From: Cellulosimicrobium terreum
Lineage (GTDB): Bacteria > Actinomycetota > Actinomycetes > Actinomycetales > Cellulomonadaceae
Reading direction: 5' to 3'
Length of the DNA stretch: 64,000 nucleotides
NCBI GenBank assembly: GCA_014803435.1
Contig: JACYFD010000001.1
Location: 1,116,001-1,180,000, forward strand
Numbering within the stretch: position 1 is the first letter of the stretch; every line of letters starts with the position of its first letter. The position numbers and the translations under genes are program-made. The notes beneath the pieces are model-generated. The model had not been told where the DNA came from and ran no database searches. It saw only the letters and a list, made by a program, of their open reading frames with translations. This document shows, piece by piece, positions 51,336 to 59,399 of this stretch.

Positions 51336-52278
51336 GAGGCCACGGTATCCGCGACCCCGCCCGCGGTGCGACGCCGCCGGGCCGCGCGGGCGAGGCCAGC
51401 CCGAGCACGAGCCCGGCGCCGACGACGAGGGCCCCGGCCGCGGATGTCGGCGCGAGCTCCTCGAAGCCGAGCGCGACCGACACGACGAGGGCGGACACGG
51501 GCATCAGGCCCGCGAAGAGCCCGGCGCGCGCGGGGCCGACCGCGGCGAGGCCGGAGTACCAGAGCAGGAACGCGACCGCGGTGACGGCCACGGCCAGGTA
51601 GGCGAGCGCGACCAGCTCGCCGCCGTCGGGCGTGGTGAGGAACGGCCGGTGCGCCACCAGCTGCCCGACGAGCCCGAGCAGCGCGAGCTGCGGGACGGCG
51701 AGCACGCACGCGTACGCCGAGACGCGCAGCGCGCCCAGGGTCGGCAGCAGCGGGACGGCGAGCAGCGAGAAGCACACCTCGCACGCGAGCGCTCCGAGGG
51801 CGATCACGACGCCGACCGGGTCGCCCCCGCCACCGCCCTCGACGAGCACGACGCCGCCCGTGACGACGAGTGCTGCCACGACGGTCCGCGCGGCGACCCG
51901 GCGCGAGCGCAGCGCGGCCGACACGGCCAGCACGACGGGCGTCGCACCGACGACCGCCCCGACGAACGACGGGTCCGCGCGGCCCGCGCCCTCCACGACG
52001 AGCACGCTGAACAGGACGAGCCCTGTCGCCGAGAGGGCGAGCAGCCGGAGCAGGGCGCGCGGCGAGGGGACGACCCACGGCACGCGCCGCCACGCGAGGA
52101 CGGCGAGCAGGACGAGGGCTGCGACCGCGTAGCGCACGGCCTGCCCGCCGAGCACGGGGAAGTCGGCGAGCGCCGCGGACGCGACGAACGACGAGCCGAC
52201 GATCACCATGGCGGCGGCGCAGCGGAGGTCGGCGGTGGCGGTCCGGGGGAGCGGGGGCGTGGGGTCGTCGGTGGGCAC
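51214..52278 (-). CDS. EamA/DMT-family transporter
   Basis: A 354-residue membrane protein with about ten helices in two EamA repeats; VGSSFVASAALADFPVLGGQ opens repeat 1 and VAFLLWYSGLAAVGPARAGL closes repeat 2. Substrate unknown; amino acids or metabolites are likely. After LVLGLASPARP the last ~55 residues are Arg/Pro-rich and overlap menB by 122 bases. In the neighbouring frame a stop would fall at 51332 and overlap the menB GTG (GTGA), so a small indel near the end is possible. GTG 52278 is used; ATG 52209 is an alternative. It is divergent from the MocR regulator. Confidence 0.8.
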   Translation of the reverse strand: MPTDDPTPPLPRTATADLRCAAAMVIVGSSFVASAALADFPVLGGQAVRYAVAALVLLAVLAWRRVPWVVPSPRALLRLLALSATGLVLFSVLVVEGAGRADPSFVGAVVGATPVVLAVSAALRSRRVAARTVVAALVVTGGVVLVEGGGGGDPVGVVIALGALACEVCFSLLAVPLLPTLGALRVSAYACVLAVPQLALLGLVGQLVAHRPFLTTPDGGELVALAYLAVAVTAVAFLLWYSGLAAVGPARAGLFAGLMPVSALVVSVALGFEELAPTSAAGALVVGAGLVLGLASPARPGGVAPRAGSRIPWPREQHRTHPSRPRPRRPDARPPAPGLRDVRPTRVARGRGLR

Positions 52279-52297
52279 ACGTCGACCGTAGGAAACC

Positions 52298-52344
52298 ACT
52301 GGACCAGTCGACAGTGCCAGAGCGGTTCTGCTTGACTGGGCCAG
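52298..52344. promoter_or_regulatory. MocR-type repeats in the EamA/MocR divergent region
   Basis: ACTGGACCAGT (52298-52308) and CTGGGCCAG (52336-52344) are two similar palindromic elements about 37 bp apart in a 66-bp divergent region. MocR regulators commonly bind such repeats next to their own start. The second touches the ATG at 52345. Confidence 0.5.
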
Positions 52345-53823
52345 ATGGTGACGAGGCTGGAACCCGACGCCCTGCTCCTCGTGCTCGGGCCGCGACCGGC
52401 GCGCGGCGTCGGGCGCTGGCTCCACGAGAGCCTGCGGGCGGCGGTCGTCGGGGGCCGGCTCGAGGCGGGTGCCGTGCTCCCGTCGAGCCGCGACGCGGCG
52501 TCGGCCCTCGGCGTCTCGCGTGGGACGGTCACGGCCGCGGTCGACGACCTGGTGGGCGAGGGCCTGCTCGTGCCCCGGCCGCGGTCGGGCGTCGTGGTCG
52601 CTGCACTCCCGGCACCTCTGGCACCTCTGGCACGGTCGGCCCTGCCCGAGGCCTCGGCTCCCGACGGCGCCGCCGTCGTCCGGCGGCTCCCGAGCGTCGG
52701 CACGCCCGACCCGACGCTCTTCCCGCGCGGCGCGTGGACGCGCGCCTCGCGCGATGCCGTCCGCGGGCTCGCCGACGCCGACCTCGGCTATCCGGACCCC
52801 CAGGGTCTGCCCGCGCTGCGCGAGTCGCTCGCCGTGCACCTGCGGCGCAGTCGCGGCGCGCAGGTCTCGGCGCGCGACGTCGTCGTCGTGAGCGGTGTCG
52901 CGCAGGCGCTCGCGCTCCTCGGCCGGCTGCTCGCGGAGGGGACGGTGGGGGGTCGTGGGCCTGCCCCGCTCGCGCCGGACCCAGAGGTCTCGACCGGCGT
53001 CGTCGCGGTGGAGGACCCGTCCTCGCCGGGCGCGCTCGAGGTGCTCCACGACGCCGGGCTGCGCACGCGCGCGGTCCCGGTGGACCGCGACGGCCTGCGC
53101 ACGGACCTGCTGCCCGACGATGCGCGCGCGGTCCTCGTCACGCCGGCGCACCAGTTTCCGCTCGGTGTCGTGCTGGCGCCGGACCGGCGCCGGGACCTGC
53201 TGGCATGGGCGGCGGCGGGGGACCGTCTCGTCCTCGAGGACGACTACGACGCCGAGCTGCGGTACGGCCGTCGTCCCGTGCCCTCGGTGCAGGCGACCGA
53301 CCCGGACCGCGTGGTGCTCCTCGGTTCGGTCTCCAAGCTGCTCTCGCCGGCGCTGCGTCTCGGCTGGGTCGTCGCGCCACCGCACGTCGTGGGTCCGCTC
53401 GTGGACGCCAAGCGGCGCGCCGACCTGGGGTGCTCGGTGCCGGAGCAGGCGGCACTGGCCGAGCTCGTGTCCTGCGGCGCGTACCAGCGGCACCTGCGGC
53501 GGACACGGCTCGTGTACCAGGGTCGGCGGCGCGCGCTCCTCGACGCGATCGGCCGGGAGCTTCCCGGGGCGGAGATCGAGGGGGTGGCCGCGGGGCTGCA
53601 CCTCGTGGTCGGCCTCGGCTCGCACGCCGCGGAGGGGGTGGCGGTCCGGTCGCTGCGTGCGGCGGGGGTGCCGGCTGACGCGCTGAGCGACGCCGCCGCG
53701 CACCGCGACCGGTTCGGGGTCGTCGTGGGGACCGCGCGGGTGCGCGAGGGCGTGGTGCCCGTCGTGGTCAGCGCGCTGCGAGCCGCGCTGGAGTCCGACG
53801 TCCCGGAGGGCCCGGGTCAATAA
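52345..53823 (+). CDS. MocR-family regulator (GntR helix-turn-helix fused to aminotransferase domain)
   Basis: A 492-residue fusion. An N-terminal GntR winged helix (~15-85) carries VLPSSRDAASALGVSRGTVT. A fold-type I aminotransferase domain (~115-480) has LGYPDPQGLPALRESLAVHL, LVLEDDYDAELRYG and the PLP-lysine region VVLLGSVSKLLSPALRLGWV (Lys in SVSKLL). MocR proteins use PLP to sense vitamin B6 or amino acids. It is divergent from an EamA transporter, which it probably controls. Confidence 0.92.
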   Translation: MVTRLEPDALLLVLGPRPARGVGRWLHESLRAAVVGGRLEAGAVLPSSRDAASALGVSRGTVTAAVDDLVGEGLLVPRPRSGVVVAALPAPLAPLARSALPEASAPDGAAVVRRLPSVGTPDPTLFPRGAWTRASRDAVRGLADADLGYPDPQGLPALRESLAVHLRRSRGAQVSARDVVVVSGVAQALALLGRLLAEGTVGGRGPAPLAPDPEVSTGVVAVEDPSSPGALEVLHDAGLRTRAVPVDRDGLRTDLLPDDARAVLVTPAHQFPLGVVLAPDRRRDLLAWAAAGDRLVLEDDYDAELRYGRRPVPSVQATDPDRVVLLGSVSKLLSPALRLGWVVAPPHVVGPLVDAKRRADLGCSVPEQAALAELVSCGAYQRHLRRTRLVYQGRRRALLDAIGRELPGAEIEGVAAGLHLVVGLGSHAAEGVAVRSLRAAGVPADALSDAAAHRDRFGVVVGTARVREGVVPVVVSALRAALESDVPEGPGQ

Positions 53824-53842
53824 GTGGTACAGTAGTACCACT
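53823..53842. promoter_or_regulatory. perfect palindromic operator upstream of the SMR pump
   Basis: AGTGGTAC-agta-GTACCACT is a perfect 8+4+8 inverted repeat. Its first base is the last base of the MocR stop codon, and it lies 54 bp before the SMR start. It is most likely bound by the TetR protein encoded after the pump. Confidence 0.72.
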
Positions 53843-53895
53843 ATGACGCGCGACGGCGGACCTGCCACCCGGCGCGTAGACCCACGGAGCACACC

Positions 53896-54225
53896 ATGGC
53901 CATCGCCTGGATCGTCCTCGTCCTGTCCGGCATGCTGGAGGCCGGCTGGGCGCTCAGCCTCAAGGCCTCGGAGGGGTTCACCAAGCTCTGGCCGAGCGTC
54001 TCGTTCGTCGTCCTGCTCGTCCTGAGCATGGCCGGGCTGAGCTATGCGCTCAAGACCCTGCCCGTCGGCGTCGCGTACGGGGTGTGGGTGGGGATCGGCG
54101 CGTCGCTGACCGCCGTCCTCGCCGTCGCGCTGTTCGGCGAGGCGGTCTCGGTCCTCAAGATCGTCTCGCTCGTGCTGATCATCGCGGGTGTGGTCGGGCT
54201 CAACCTGTCCGGCGGTGGTCACTGA
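53896..54225 (+). CDS. SMR-family multidrug/guanidinium efflux protein
   Basis: A 109-residue four-helix protein of the small multidrug resistance family. The essential membrane Glu is in LVLSGMLEAGWALSLK (Glu15). GVAYGVWVGIGASLTAVLAV is the conserved helix 3, and the end is GLNLSGGG. It works as a dimer driven by protons. Its WALSLKASEGFTKLWPS resembles the SugE/Gdx branch more than EmrE, so guanidinium-type export is possible. It overlaps the TetR gene (TGATG). Confidence 0.9.
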   Translation: MAIAWIVLVLSGMLEAGWALSLKASEGFTKLWPSVSFVVLLVLSMAGLSYALKTLPVGVAYGVWVGIGASLTAVLAVALFGEAVSVLKIVSLVLIIAGVVGLNLSGGGH

Positions 54226-54800
54226 TGACCGAGGTCCCGCGCCGCCAGGCGCGCGGCACCGCCCGCCGCGACGCGATCGTGCGCGGTGCGGCGGACCTCA
54301 TCCTGAGCGAGGGCCCCGCGGCCGTGACGCACCGCGCCGTCGCGGCGCGCGCCGGCGTCCCGCTCGCCGCCACCACCTACTACTTCACGGGGCTCGACGA
54401 GCTCCTCGCCGCCGCCGGTCAGGTGATCGTCGCCGGCTGGGCCGAGCACGCCCGTGCTGCTGGTCGTGGCTCGACCGCGGACCGGGACCGTCCCGACGCG
54501 GCGGACCTCGTCGTCGGCGCCGTGCTGCCGCCGGGCGGTGCCGACGACGTCCGCGGCTTCTACGAGCACCTCGTGAGCGCGGGCCGGCACCCGGCGCTCG
54601 CCCGCGCGTACGCCGACGGCCGCGACCTGATCGACGAGGCCGTCACCGAGCTCCTGCGCGAGCTCGGCCATCCCGACGTGACGGCGTCGCTCGTGGTCGC
54701 CGTCGTCGACGGCGCCGCCGTGTCCGCGCTGAGCGAGGGCCGTGACGTCCGCGCCCACGCCGTCCGGCTGACGGACGAGCTCTTCTCCGCCACGCAGTAG
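54225..54800 (+). CDS. TetR-family repressor, probably of the SMR pump
   Basis: A 191-residue regulator. The helix-turn-helix is AAVTHRAVAARAGVPLAATT followed by YYFTGLDELL (~28-65), and a helical ligand domain follows. Its ATG overlaps the stop of the SMR gene, so pump and repressor are co-transcribed. The perfect palindrome at 53823-53842 is its likely target. Confidence 0.9.
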   Translation: MTEVPRRQARGTARRDAIVRGAADLILSEGPAAVTHRAVAARAGVPLAATTYYFTGLDELLAAAGQVIVAGWAEHARAAGRGSTADRDRPDAADLVVGAVLPPGGADDVRGFYEHLVSAGRHPALARAYADGRDLIDEAVTELLRELGHPDVTASLVVAVVDGAAVSALSEGRDVRAHAVRLTDELFSATQ

Positions 54801-54832
54801 CCCAGTCGAGCATGTGGCATAGCCTGGGACGC

Positions 54833-55870
54833 GTGCCCGACCCCCGCGAGACCGTCGTCTACCGCACCCGCCTCACCACCCGGTTCCGCGGCCTCGACGT
54901 CCGTGACGGCGTGCTCCTGCGCGGTCCTGCGGGCTGGGGCGAGCTGTCGCCCTTCTGGGACTACGACGACGCGGAGTCCGTCGCCTGGCTGCGCGCCGCG
55001 CGCGAGGCGGCCGACGACGGGTGGCCGGCCCCCGTGCGCGACGTCGTCCCCGTGAACGTCACCGTCCCCGCGGTCGGCCCGGAGCGTGCTCGCGAGATCG
55101 TCGCCGCGTCGCGCGGCTGCCGCACCGCCAAGGTCAAGGTCGCCCAGCGGGGGCCTGACGGCACCCCGGAGCCGCTCGCCGCCGAGGTCGCTCGGCTCGA
55201 GGCCGTGCGGGACGCGCTCGGCCCGGGCGGGCGGGTCCGCATCGACGCCAACGGTGCGTGGGAGCCCGACGACGCGCTGCGACGGCTGCCCCACCTCGAC
55301 CGGGCCGCCGGGGGGCTGGAGTACGTCGAGCAGCCGTGCGCGGACGTCGCGGGGCTCGCCGCCGTACGCCGCGGGCAGCGCGGCGACACCGCCGTCCCCG
55401 TCGCCGCCGACGAGTCGATCCGGCGCGCGAGCGACCCGCTCGCCGTCGTGCGCGCCGACGCGGCGGACGTGGTCGTGCTCAAGGTCCAGCCGCTCGGGGG
55501 CGTGCGCGCCTGCCTCGAGCTGGCCGCCCAGGTCGGGCTGCCCGTCGTCGTCTCGTCCGCGCTCGAGTCCTCGGTGGGCATCGCCGCCGGGGTCGCGCTG
55601 GCCGCGGCGCTGCCGGAGCTGCCCTACGCGTGCGGTCTCGCGACCGTCCAGCTCTTCGCCGCGGACGTCACCGACGACCCGCTGCTGCCCGTCGACGGTG
55701 CGCTGGGCGTGCGTCGGCCCGTGCCCACCCCTCGGGCGCTCGCCGCGACCGCGCCCGACCCGGACACCGGTCGCCGATGGCGCGACCGGCTCGCGCGGCT
55801 CGAGGCGCTCGCTGCCGCGGGGTCGGGTGCCGGCCTCGACGCGGGCACCGCGGCCGGGAGGGCGTCGTGA
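54833..55870 (+). CDS. menC: o-succinylbenzoate synthase MenC
   Basis: A 345-residue enolase-superfamily dehydratase. The catalytic lysines are in TAKVKVAQRG (K-x-K). Metal ligands are the Asp of VRIDANGAWEP, the Glu of LEYVEQPCADV and the Asp of VPVAADESIRRAS. The base Lys is in VVVLKVQPLGGVRA. GTG 54833 fits the conserved N-terminus; an ATG at 54812 seven codons upstream is possible. It overlaps menD by four bases (GTGA). Confidence 0.94.
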   Translation: MPDPRETVVYRTRLTTRFRGLDVRDGVLLRGPAGWGELSPFWDYDDAESVAWLRAAREAADDGWPAPVRDVVPVNVTVPAVGPERAREIVAASRGCRTAKVKVAQRGPDGTPEPLAAEVARLEAVRDALGPGGRVRIDANGAWEPDDALRRLPHLDRAAGGLEYVEQPCADVAGLAAVRRGQRGDTAVPVAADESIRRASDPLAVVRADAADVVVLKVQPLGGVRACLELAAQVGLPVVVSSALESSVGIAAGVALAAALPELPYACGLATVQLFAADVTDDPLLPVDGALGVRRPVPTPRALAATAPDPDTGRRWRDRLARLEALAAAGSGAGLDAGTAAGRAS

Positions 55871-57651
55871 CGCAGCCCCCCGCCGTCGTCGCCGCGTGCG
55901 CGCTCGTCGGGCGGCTGGTCGAGGCCGGCGTGCGCGACGTCGTCCTCGCACCCGGGTCGCGCTCCGCACCCCTGGCGTACGCCGTCGCCGCCGCGGCGGA
56001 CGCGGGCCTGCTCACGCTCCACGTGCGGGTCGACGAGCGCACCGCCGGGTTCCTCGCCCTCGGGCTGGCCCGGGGGAGCGAGCCCGTGGAGGTCGCGGGC
56101 ACCCGTGTCCCGCGACCGGTCGCGATGGTCACGACCTCCGGCACCGCGGTCGCCAACCTCCACCCGGCCGTCCTCGAGGCGCACCACGCAGGCGTCCCGC
56201 TCGTGCTGCTCACCGCGGACCGCCCCCACGAGCTGCGCGGCACGGGCGCCAACCAGACGACGGACCAGGTGGGGATCTTCGGGTCCGCCGTCCGCCTCGT
56301 CGTCGACCATCCCGCGCCCGACGGCCGCGACGGCGAGGCCCGCGACCTCCTCTCCGCGGCCACGCGGGCGCTCACCGCCGCGCAGGGGACGCGGACGGGG
56401 GCGCCCGGCCCGGTCCAGCTGAACCTCGCGTTCCGCGAGCCCCTCGTGCCCGCCGGCCCGCTCGGGCCGGGCGACCTCGCCGCCCCGGACGCGACCGGTC
56501 CCGACGCGGTAACCCGCAGCGCCGTCGTCGTGCCCGCCGTCGTCTCGTCGCCTCCGCAGGAGCCACCCGCGGAGCGCGCCGTCGTCGTCGCGGGCGACGG
56601 CGCGGGGCGGGTCGCGCGCGAGCTCGCCGAGGCGCGCGGCTGGCCGCTGCTCGCGGAGCCGTCGTCCGGTGCGGTCGGGGGGCCGAACGCCGTGACGGCG
56701 CACCCCCTCGTCCTCGGTGTCGAGGAGCTCGTGGGTGACGTCGAGGTCGTCGTCGTCGTGGGTCGCCCCACGCTCTCGCGTCCCGTCCAGCGGCTGCTCG
56801 GCCGCCCGGAGGTCTCGGTCGTGGTCGTCGCGCCCGCGGGCGCACCGTGGCCCGACGCGGCACGCAACGCCAGGTCGGTCCTGCCCGCGGTTCCCGAGCA
56901 GTGGCTCGGCCCGGTCCCGGGCGATGGCGGGGCTCAGGCCTGGCTCGCGCGGTGGCGTGCGGCCGGGGCAGCGGCAGCACGCGTCGTCGGCGCCGCGACA
57001 GCGGGCGACGGGGCGCCCACCGGGCCGGCGGTCGCGCGCGCCGTGGCCGCAGCCGCCGCGCCGGGCGACGTGCTCGTCGTCGGGTCCTCGAACCCCGTGC
57101 GCGACCTCGACCTCGTCCTCGGCGCGACGGACACCGCCGAGCCACCGCGCGTCGTCGCCAACCGCGGCCTCGCCGGGATCGACGGGACGGTGTCGACGGC
57201 GCTCGGGGTCGCGCTCGCCGCTGCGCGCCGCGGCGGTCGCACGCGCGCGCTCGTGGGCGACCTGACGTTCCTGCACGACGTCGGGGGCCTCCTGCGCGGC
57301 CCCGGCGAGCCGCCCGTGGACCTGCAGGTGGTCGTCGTCAACGACGACGGCGGCTCCATCTTCGCCGGCCTGGAGCCCGGGGGCCTCGGGACCGCGTCCG
57401 AGGCCGCCGGCCGCACGTTCGAGCGCGTCTTCGCCACCCCCCACGGCGCGGACCTCGCCCACCTGTGCGCGGGCTACGGCGCCGGGCACCGGCTCCTTCG
57501 CGACGTCGCGTCGTTGCGCGCCGCGCTCGGCGACCCCGGTCCCGGGGTGGAGGTGCTCGAGGTGCGGGTCGCGCGCGACTCGCGCCGCGCGGACGGGCTC
57601 GAGCTCGCGTCCCGGGTGCGGGAGGCGGTCCGCGCGGCGCTGGGCGACTGA
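55867..57651 (+). CDS. menD: SEPHCHC synthase MenD
   Basis: A 594-residue ThDP enzyme that condenses isochorismate with 2-oxoglutarate. VVLAPGSRSAPLAYAVAAAA and VRVDERTAGFLALGLAR (catalytic Glu) are in the N-terminal domain. TADRPHELRGTGANQTTDQV is highly conserved. The ThDP/Mg loop is VGDLTFLHDVGGLL with VVVNDDGGSIFAGLE. A long alanine-rich middle domain is usual. The start is GTG, coupled to menC. Confidence 0.95.
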   Translation: MTQPPAVVAACALVGRLVEAGVRDVVLAPGSRSAPLAYAVAAAADAGLLTLHVRVDERTAGFLALGLARGSEPVEVAGTRVPRPVAMVTTSGTAVANLHPAVLEAHHAGVPLVLLTADRPHELRGTGANQTTDQVGIFGSAVRLVVDHPAPDGRDGEARDLLSAATRALTAAQGTRTGAPGPVQLNLAFREPLVPAGPLGPGDLAAPDATGPDAVTRSAVVVPAVVSSPPQEPPAERAVVVAGDGAGRVARELAEARGWPLLAEPSSGAVGGPNAVTAHPLVLGVEELVGDVEVVVVVGRPTLSRPVQRLLGRPEVSVVVVAPAGAPWPDAARNARSVLPAVPEQWLGPVPGDGGAQAWLARWRAAGAAAARVVGAATAGDGAPTGPAVARAVAAAAAPGDVLVVGSSNPVRDLDLVLGATDTAEPPRVVANRGLAGIDGTVSTALGVALAAARRGGRTRALVGDLTFLHDVGGLLRGPGEPPVDLQVVVVNDDGGSIFAGLEPGGLGTASEAAGRTFERVFATPHGADLAHLCAGYGAGHRLLRDVASLRAALGDPGPGVEVLEVRVARDSRRADGLELASRVREAVRAALGD

Positions 57652-57687
57652 CCACGCGTTCGGAACTCGCAGACAACTCCCAGGTTG

Positions 57688-57709
57688 GTTCAAGGGTCGT
57701 TCAAGCGTG
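57688..57709 (+). promoter_or_regulatory. 11-bp direct repeat GTTCAAG(G/C)GT before htrA
   Basis: GTTCAAGGGTC and GTTCAAGCGTG follow each other exactly 11 bp apart. This spacing and the GTTCA start resemble the direct-repeat units bound by PhoP-type response regulators in actinobacteria. It lies about 40-60 bp before the htrA start. Confidence 0.45.
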
Positions 57710-57746
57710 GTGGTGTGAAGTAGTGGGCAGAACCGAGGAGGCCCAC

Positions 57747-59246
57747 ATGAGCACCAACGCCGACCAGACCACCGGCACGACGCCCCAGGCGCCCGCGCAC
57801 CCCAGCGTGCACGAGACGCAGCCGATCCAGGCCCCGCAGCACGTCCAGCAGGTCCAGGCGCCGCAGCCGGCGAACCCCTACGCCTACGCCGGGTCCGCCC
57901 ACGGCGGCATCCCGGTGCCGCCCCCGCCGCCCGTCCAGGGCATTCCGGCCGAGCCGAACCGCAACCGCCGCAAGGGCTGGGTGCCCGTGGTCAGCGCGGC
58001 CGCCATCGCCGCCGTGGTCGCGAGCGTCGGCACAGCCGGGCTCGTCACCGCGCTGGACGACCCGGGCTCGGCGTCGACGTCGCTCGCCGACGTCGCGCAG
58101 CCGGAGCAGTCGACCGCGGCACCGGTGTCGAGCTCCAGCTCGCAGAACCCCGACTGGGAGGCCGTGACCAAGGCGGTCGCGCCGTCCGTCGTCGCGATCC
58201 AGGTGCAGACCGAGCAGGGCGGCGCCGAGGGCTCCGGTGTCATCGTGGACGACCAGGGTCACGTCGTGACCAACAACCACGTCGTGGGCGACGCGGCCGA
58301 CGGCACCGTGCAGGTCACCCTGAGCGACGGTCGGCTCTTCCAGGCGAAGATCGTCGGGACCGACCCGACGACCGACCTCGCCGTCGTGCAGATCCAGGAC
58401 GCGCCGAAGGACCTGACGCCCGCGACGCTGGGCGACTCGGACGCCGTGACGGTCGGCGAGTCCGTCCTCGCGGTCGGCAACCCGCTCGGCCTCGCCAACA
58501 CGGCCACGACCGGGATCGTGTCCGCAGTGGACCGCCCCGTGTCCGCGTCGGGCGAGTCCGGCGGCACCTCCGTCGTGACCAACGCGATCCAGATCGACGC
58601 CGCGGTCAACCCCGGGAACTCGGGCGGTCCGCTGTTCGACGCCCAGGGCCGGGTCATCGGCATCACGTCGTCGATCGCCTCCCTGTCGAGCGGCGGGGGC
58701 CAGGCCGGCTCCATCGGGCTCGGGTTCGCGATCCCCGTGAACCTGGCCAAGAACATCAGCGAGCAGCTGATCGACAACGGCACCGCGGAGCACGCCTTCC
58801 TCGGGGTGACGCTGTCCGACGCGACCGCGACCGCCGACGGCGTCTCGCGCCGTGGCGCCGAGGTCCAGGACGTCACCGAGGGGTCGCCGGCCGCCGAGGC
58901 CGGTATCCAGTCCGGCGACGTGATCGTCGCGATCGACGGGCACTCGGTCGGCGGCGCGGAGTCGCTCACCGCGTTCGTCCGCGAGCGGACCGCCGGTCAG
59001 GAGTCCACCGTGACGGTCGTGCGCGACGGTTCCGCGCAGGACCTGACGGTCACGCTCGCCACGAAGCCCGCGGACGACACGACCGGCTCGCAGGGGTCGC
59101 AGGACGGTCAGGGTCAGCTTCCGGACCAGGACTCGCAGGACGGCCAGGGTCAGCTCCCGGGCCAGGAGGACGGGTCGCAGGGCGACCAGACCGACCCGGG
59201 CAACGTCCCCAACCCGTTCGACTGGTTCTTCGGGGGGAACGGCTGA
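57747..59246 (+). CDS. htrA: HtrA/DegP-like S1C serine protease with PDZ domain
   Basis: A 499-residue membrane-anchored protease. A proline/glutamine-rich cytoplasmic N-terminus (~1-75) precedes one helix (VPVVSAAAIAAVVASVGTAG). The trypsin-like domain (~135-340) has the triad His178 (VVTNNHVVGDA), Asp210 (TTDLAVVQ) and Ser292 (NPGNSGGPLFD). The PDZ domain (~350-450) includes SPAAEAGIQSGDVIVAIDG. A C-terminal tail repeats a DGQGQLP motif twice and ends PFDWFFGGNG. It handles misfolded proteins at the cell surface. GAGGAGG fixes the ATG. Confidence 0.95.
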   Translation: MSTNADQTTGTTPQAPAHPSVHETQPIQAPQHVQQVQAPQPANPYAYAGSAHGGIPVPPPPPVQGIPAEPNRNRRKGWVPVVSAAAIAAVVASVGTAGLVTALDDPGSASTSLADVAQPEQSTAAPVSSSSSQNPDWEAVTKAVAPSVVAIQVQTEQGGAEGSGVIVDDQGHVVTNNHVVGDAADGTVQVTLSDGRLFQAKIVGTDPTTDLAVVQIQDAPKDLTPATLGDSDAVTVGESVLAVGNPLGLANTATTGIVSAVDRPVSASGESGGTSVVTNAIQIDAAVNPGNSGGPLFDAQGRVIGITSSIASLSSGGGQAGSIGLGFAIPVNLAKNISEQLIDNGTAEHAFLGVTLSDATATADGVSRRGAEVQDVTEGSPAAEAGIQSGDVIVAIDGHSVGGAESLTAFVRERTAGQESTVTVVRDGSAQDLTVTLATKPADDTTGSQGSQDGQGQLPDQDSQDGQGQLPGQEDGSQGDQTDPGNVPNPFDWFFGGNG

Positions 59247-59261
59247 CGCGTCGCTGAAGCT

Positions 59262-59293
59262 CCCCGCCGTCGTCCCGCCGGACGGCGGCGGGG
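59262..59293 (+). terminator. terminator after htrA
   Basis: CCCCGCCG-T-CGTCC pairs with GGACG-G-CGGCGGGG around CGCC, with the T·G position as a wobble. Confidence 0.8.
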
Positions 59294-59332
59294 TCGGTGG
59301 TAGCGGGCCCGTCCCCGCCCGCCGCCACCAGG

Positions 59333-59367
59333 CCGGTACGGAGATCTGCAGAGATCCTCCGTGCCGG
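59333..59367 (-). terminator. terminator after menF (leftward)
   Basis: CCGGTACGGAGATC pairs with GATCCTCCGTGCCGG with one mismatch and one bulged base. It lies 33 bases beyond the menF stop between convergent genes. Confidence 0.65.
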
Positions 59368-59399
59368 TCGTCGTCGTCCCGAGGTCGTGCTGGCCCGGC

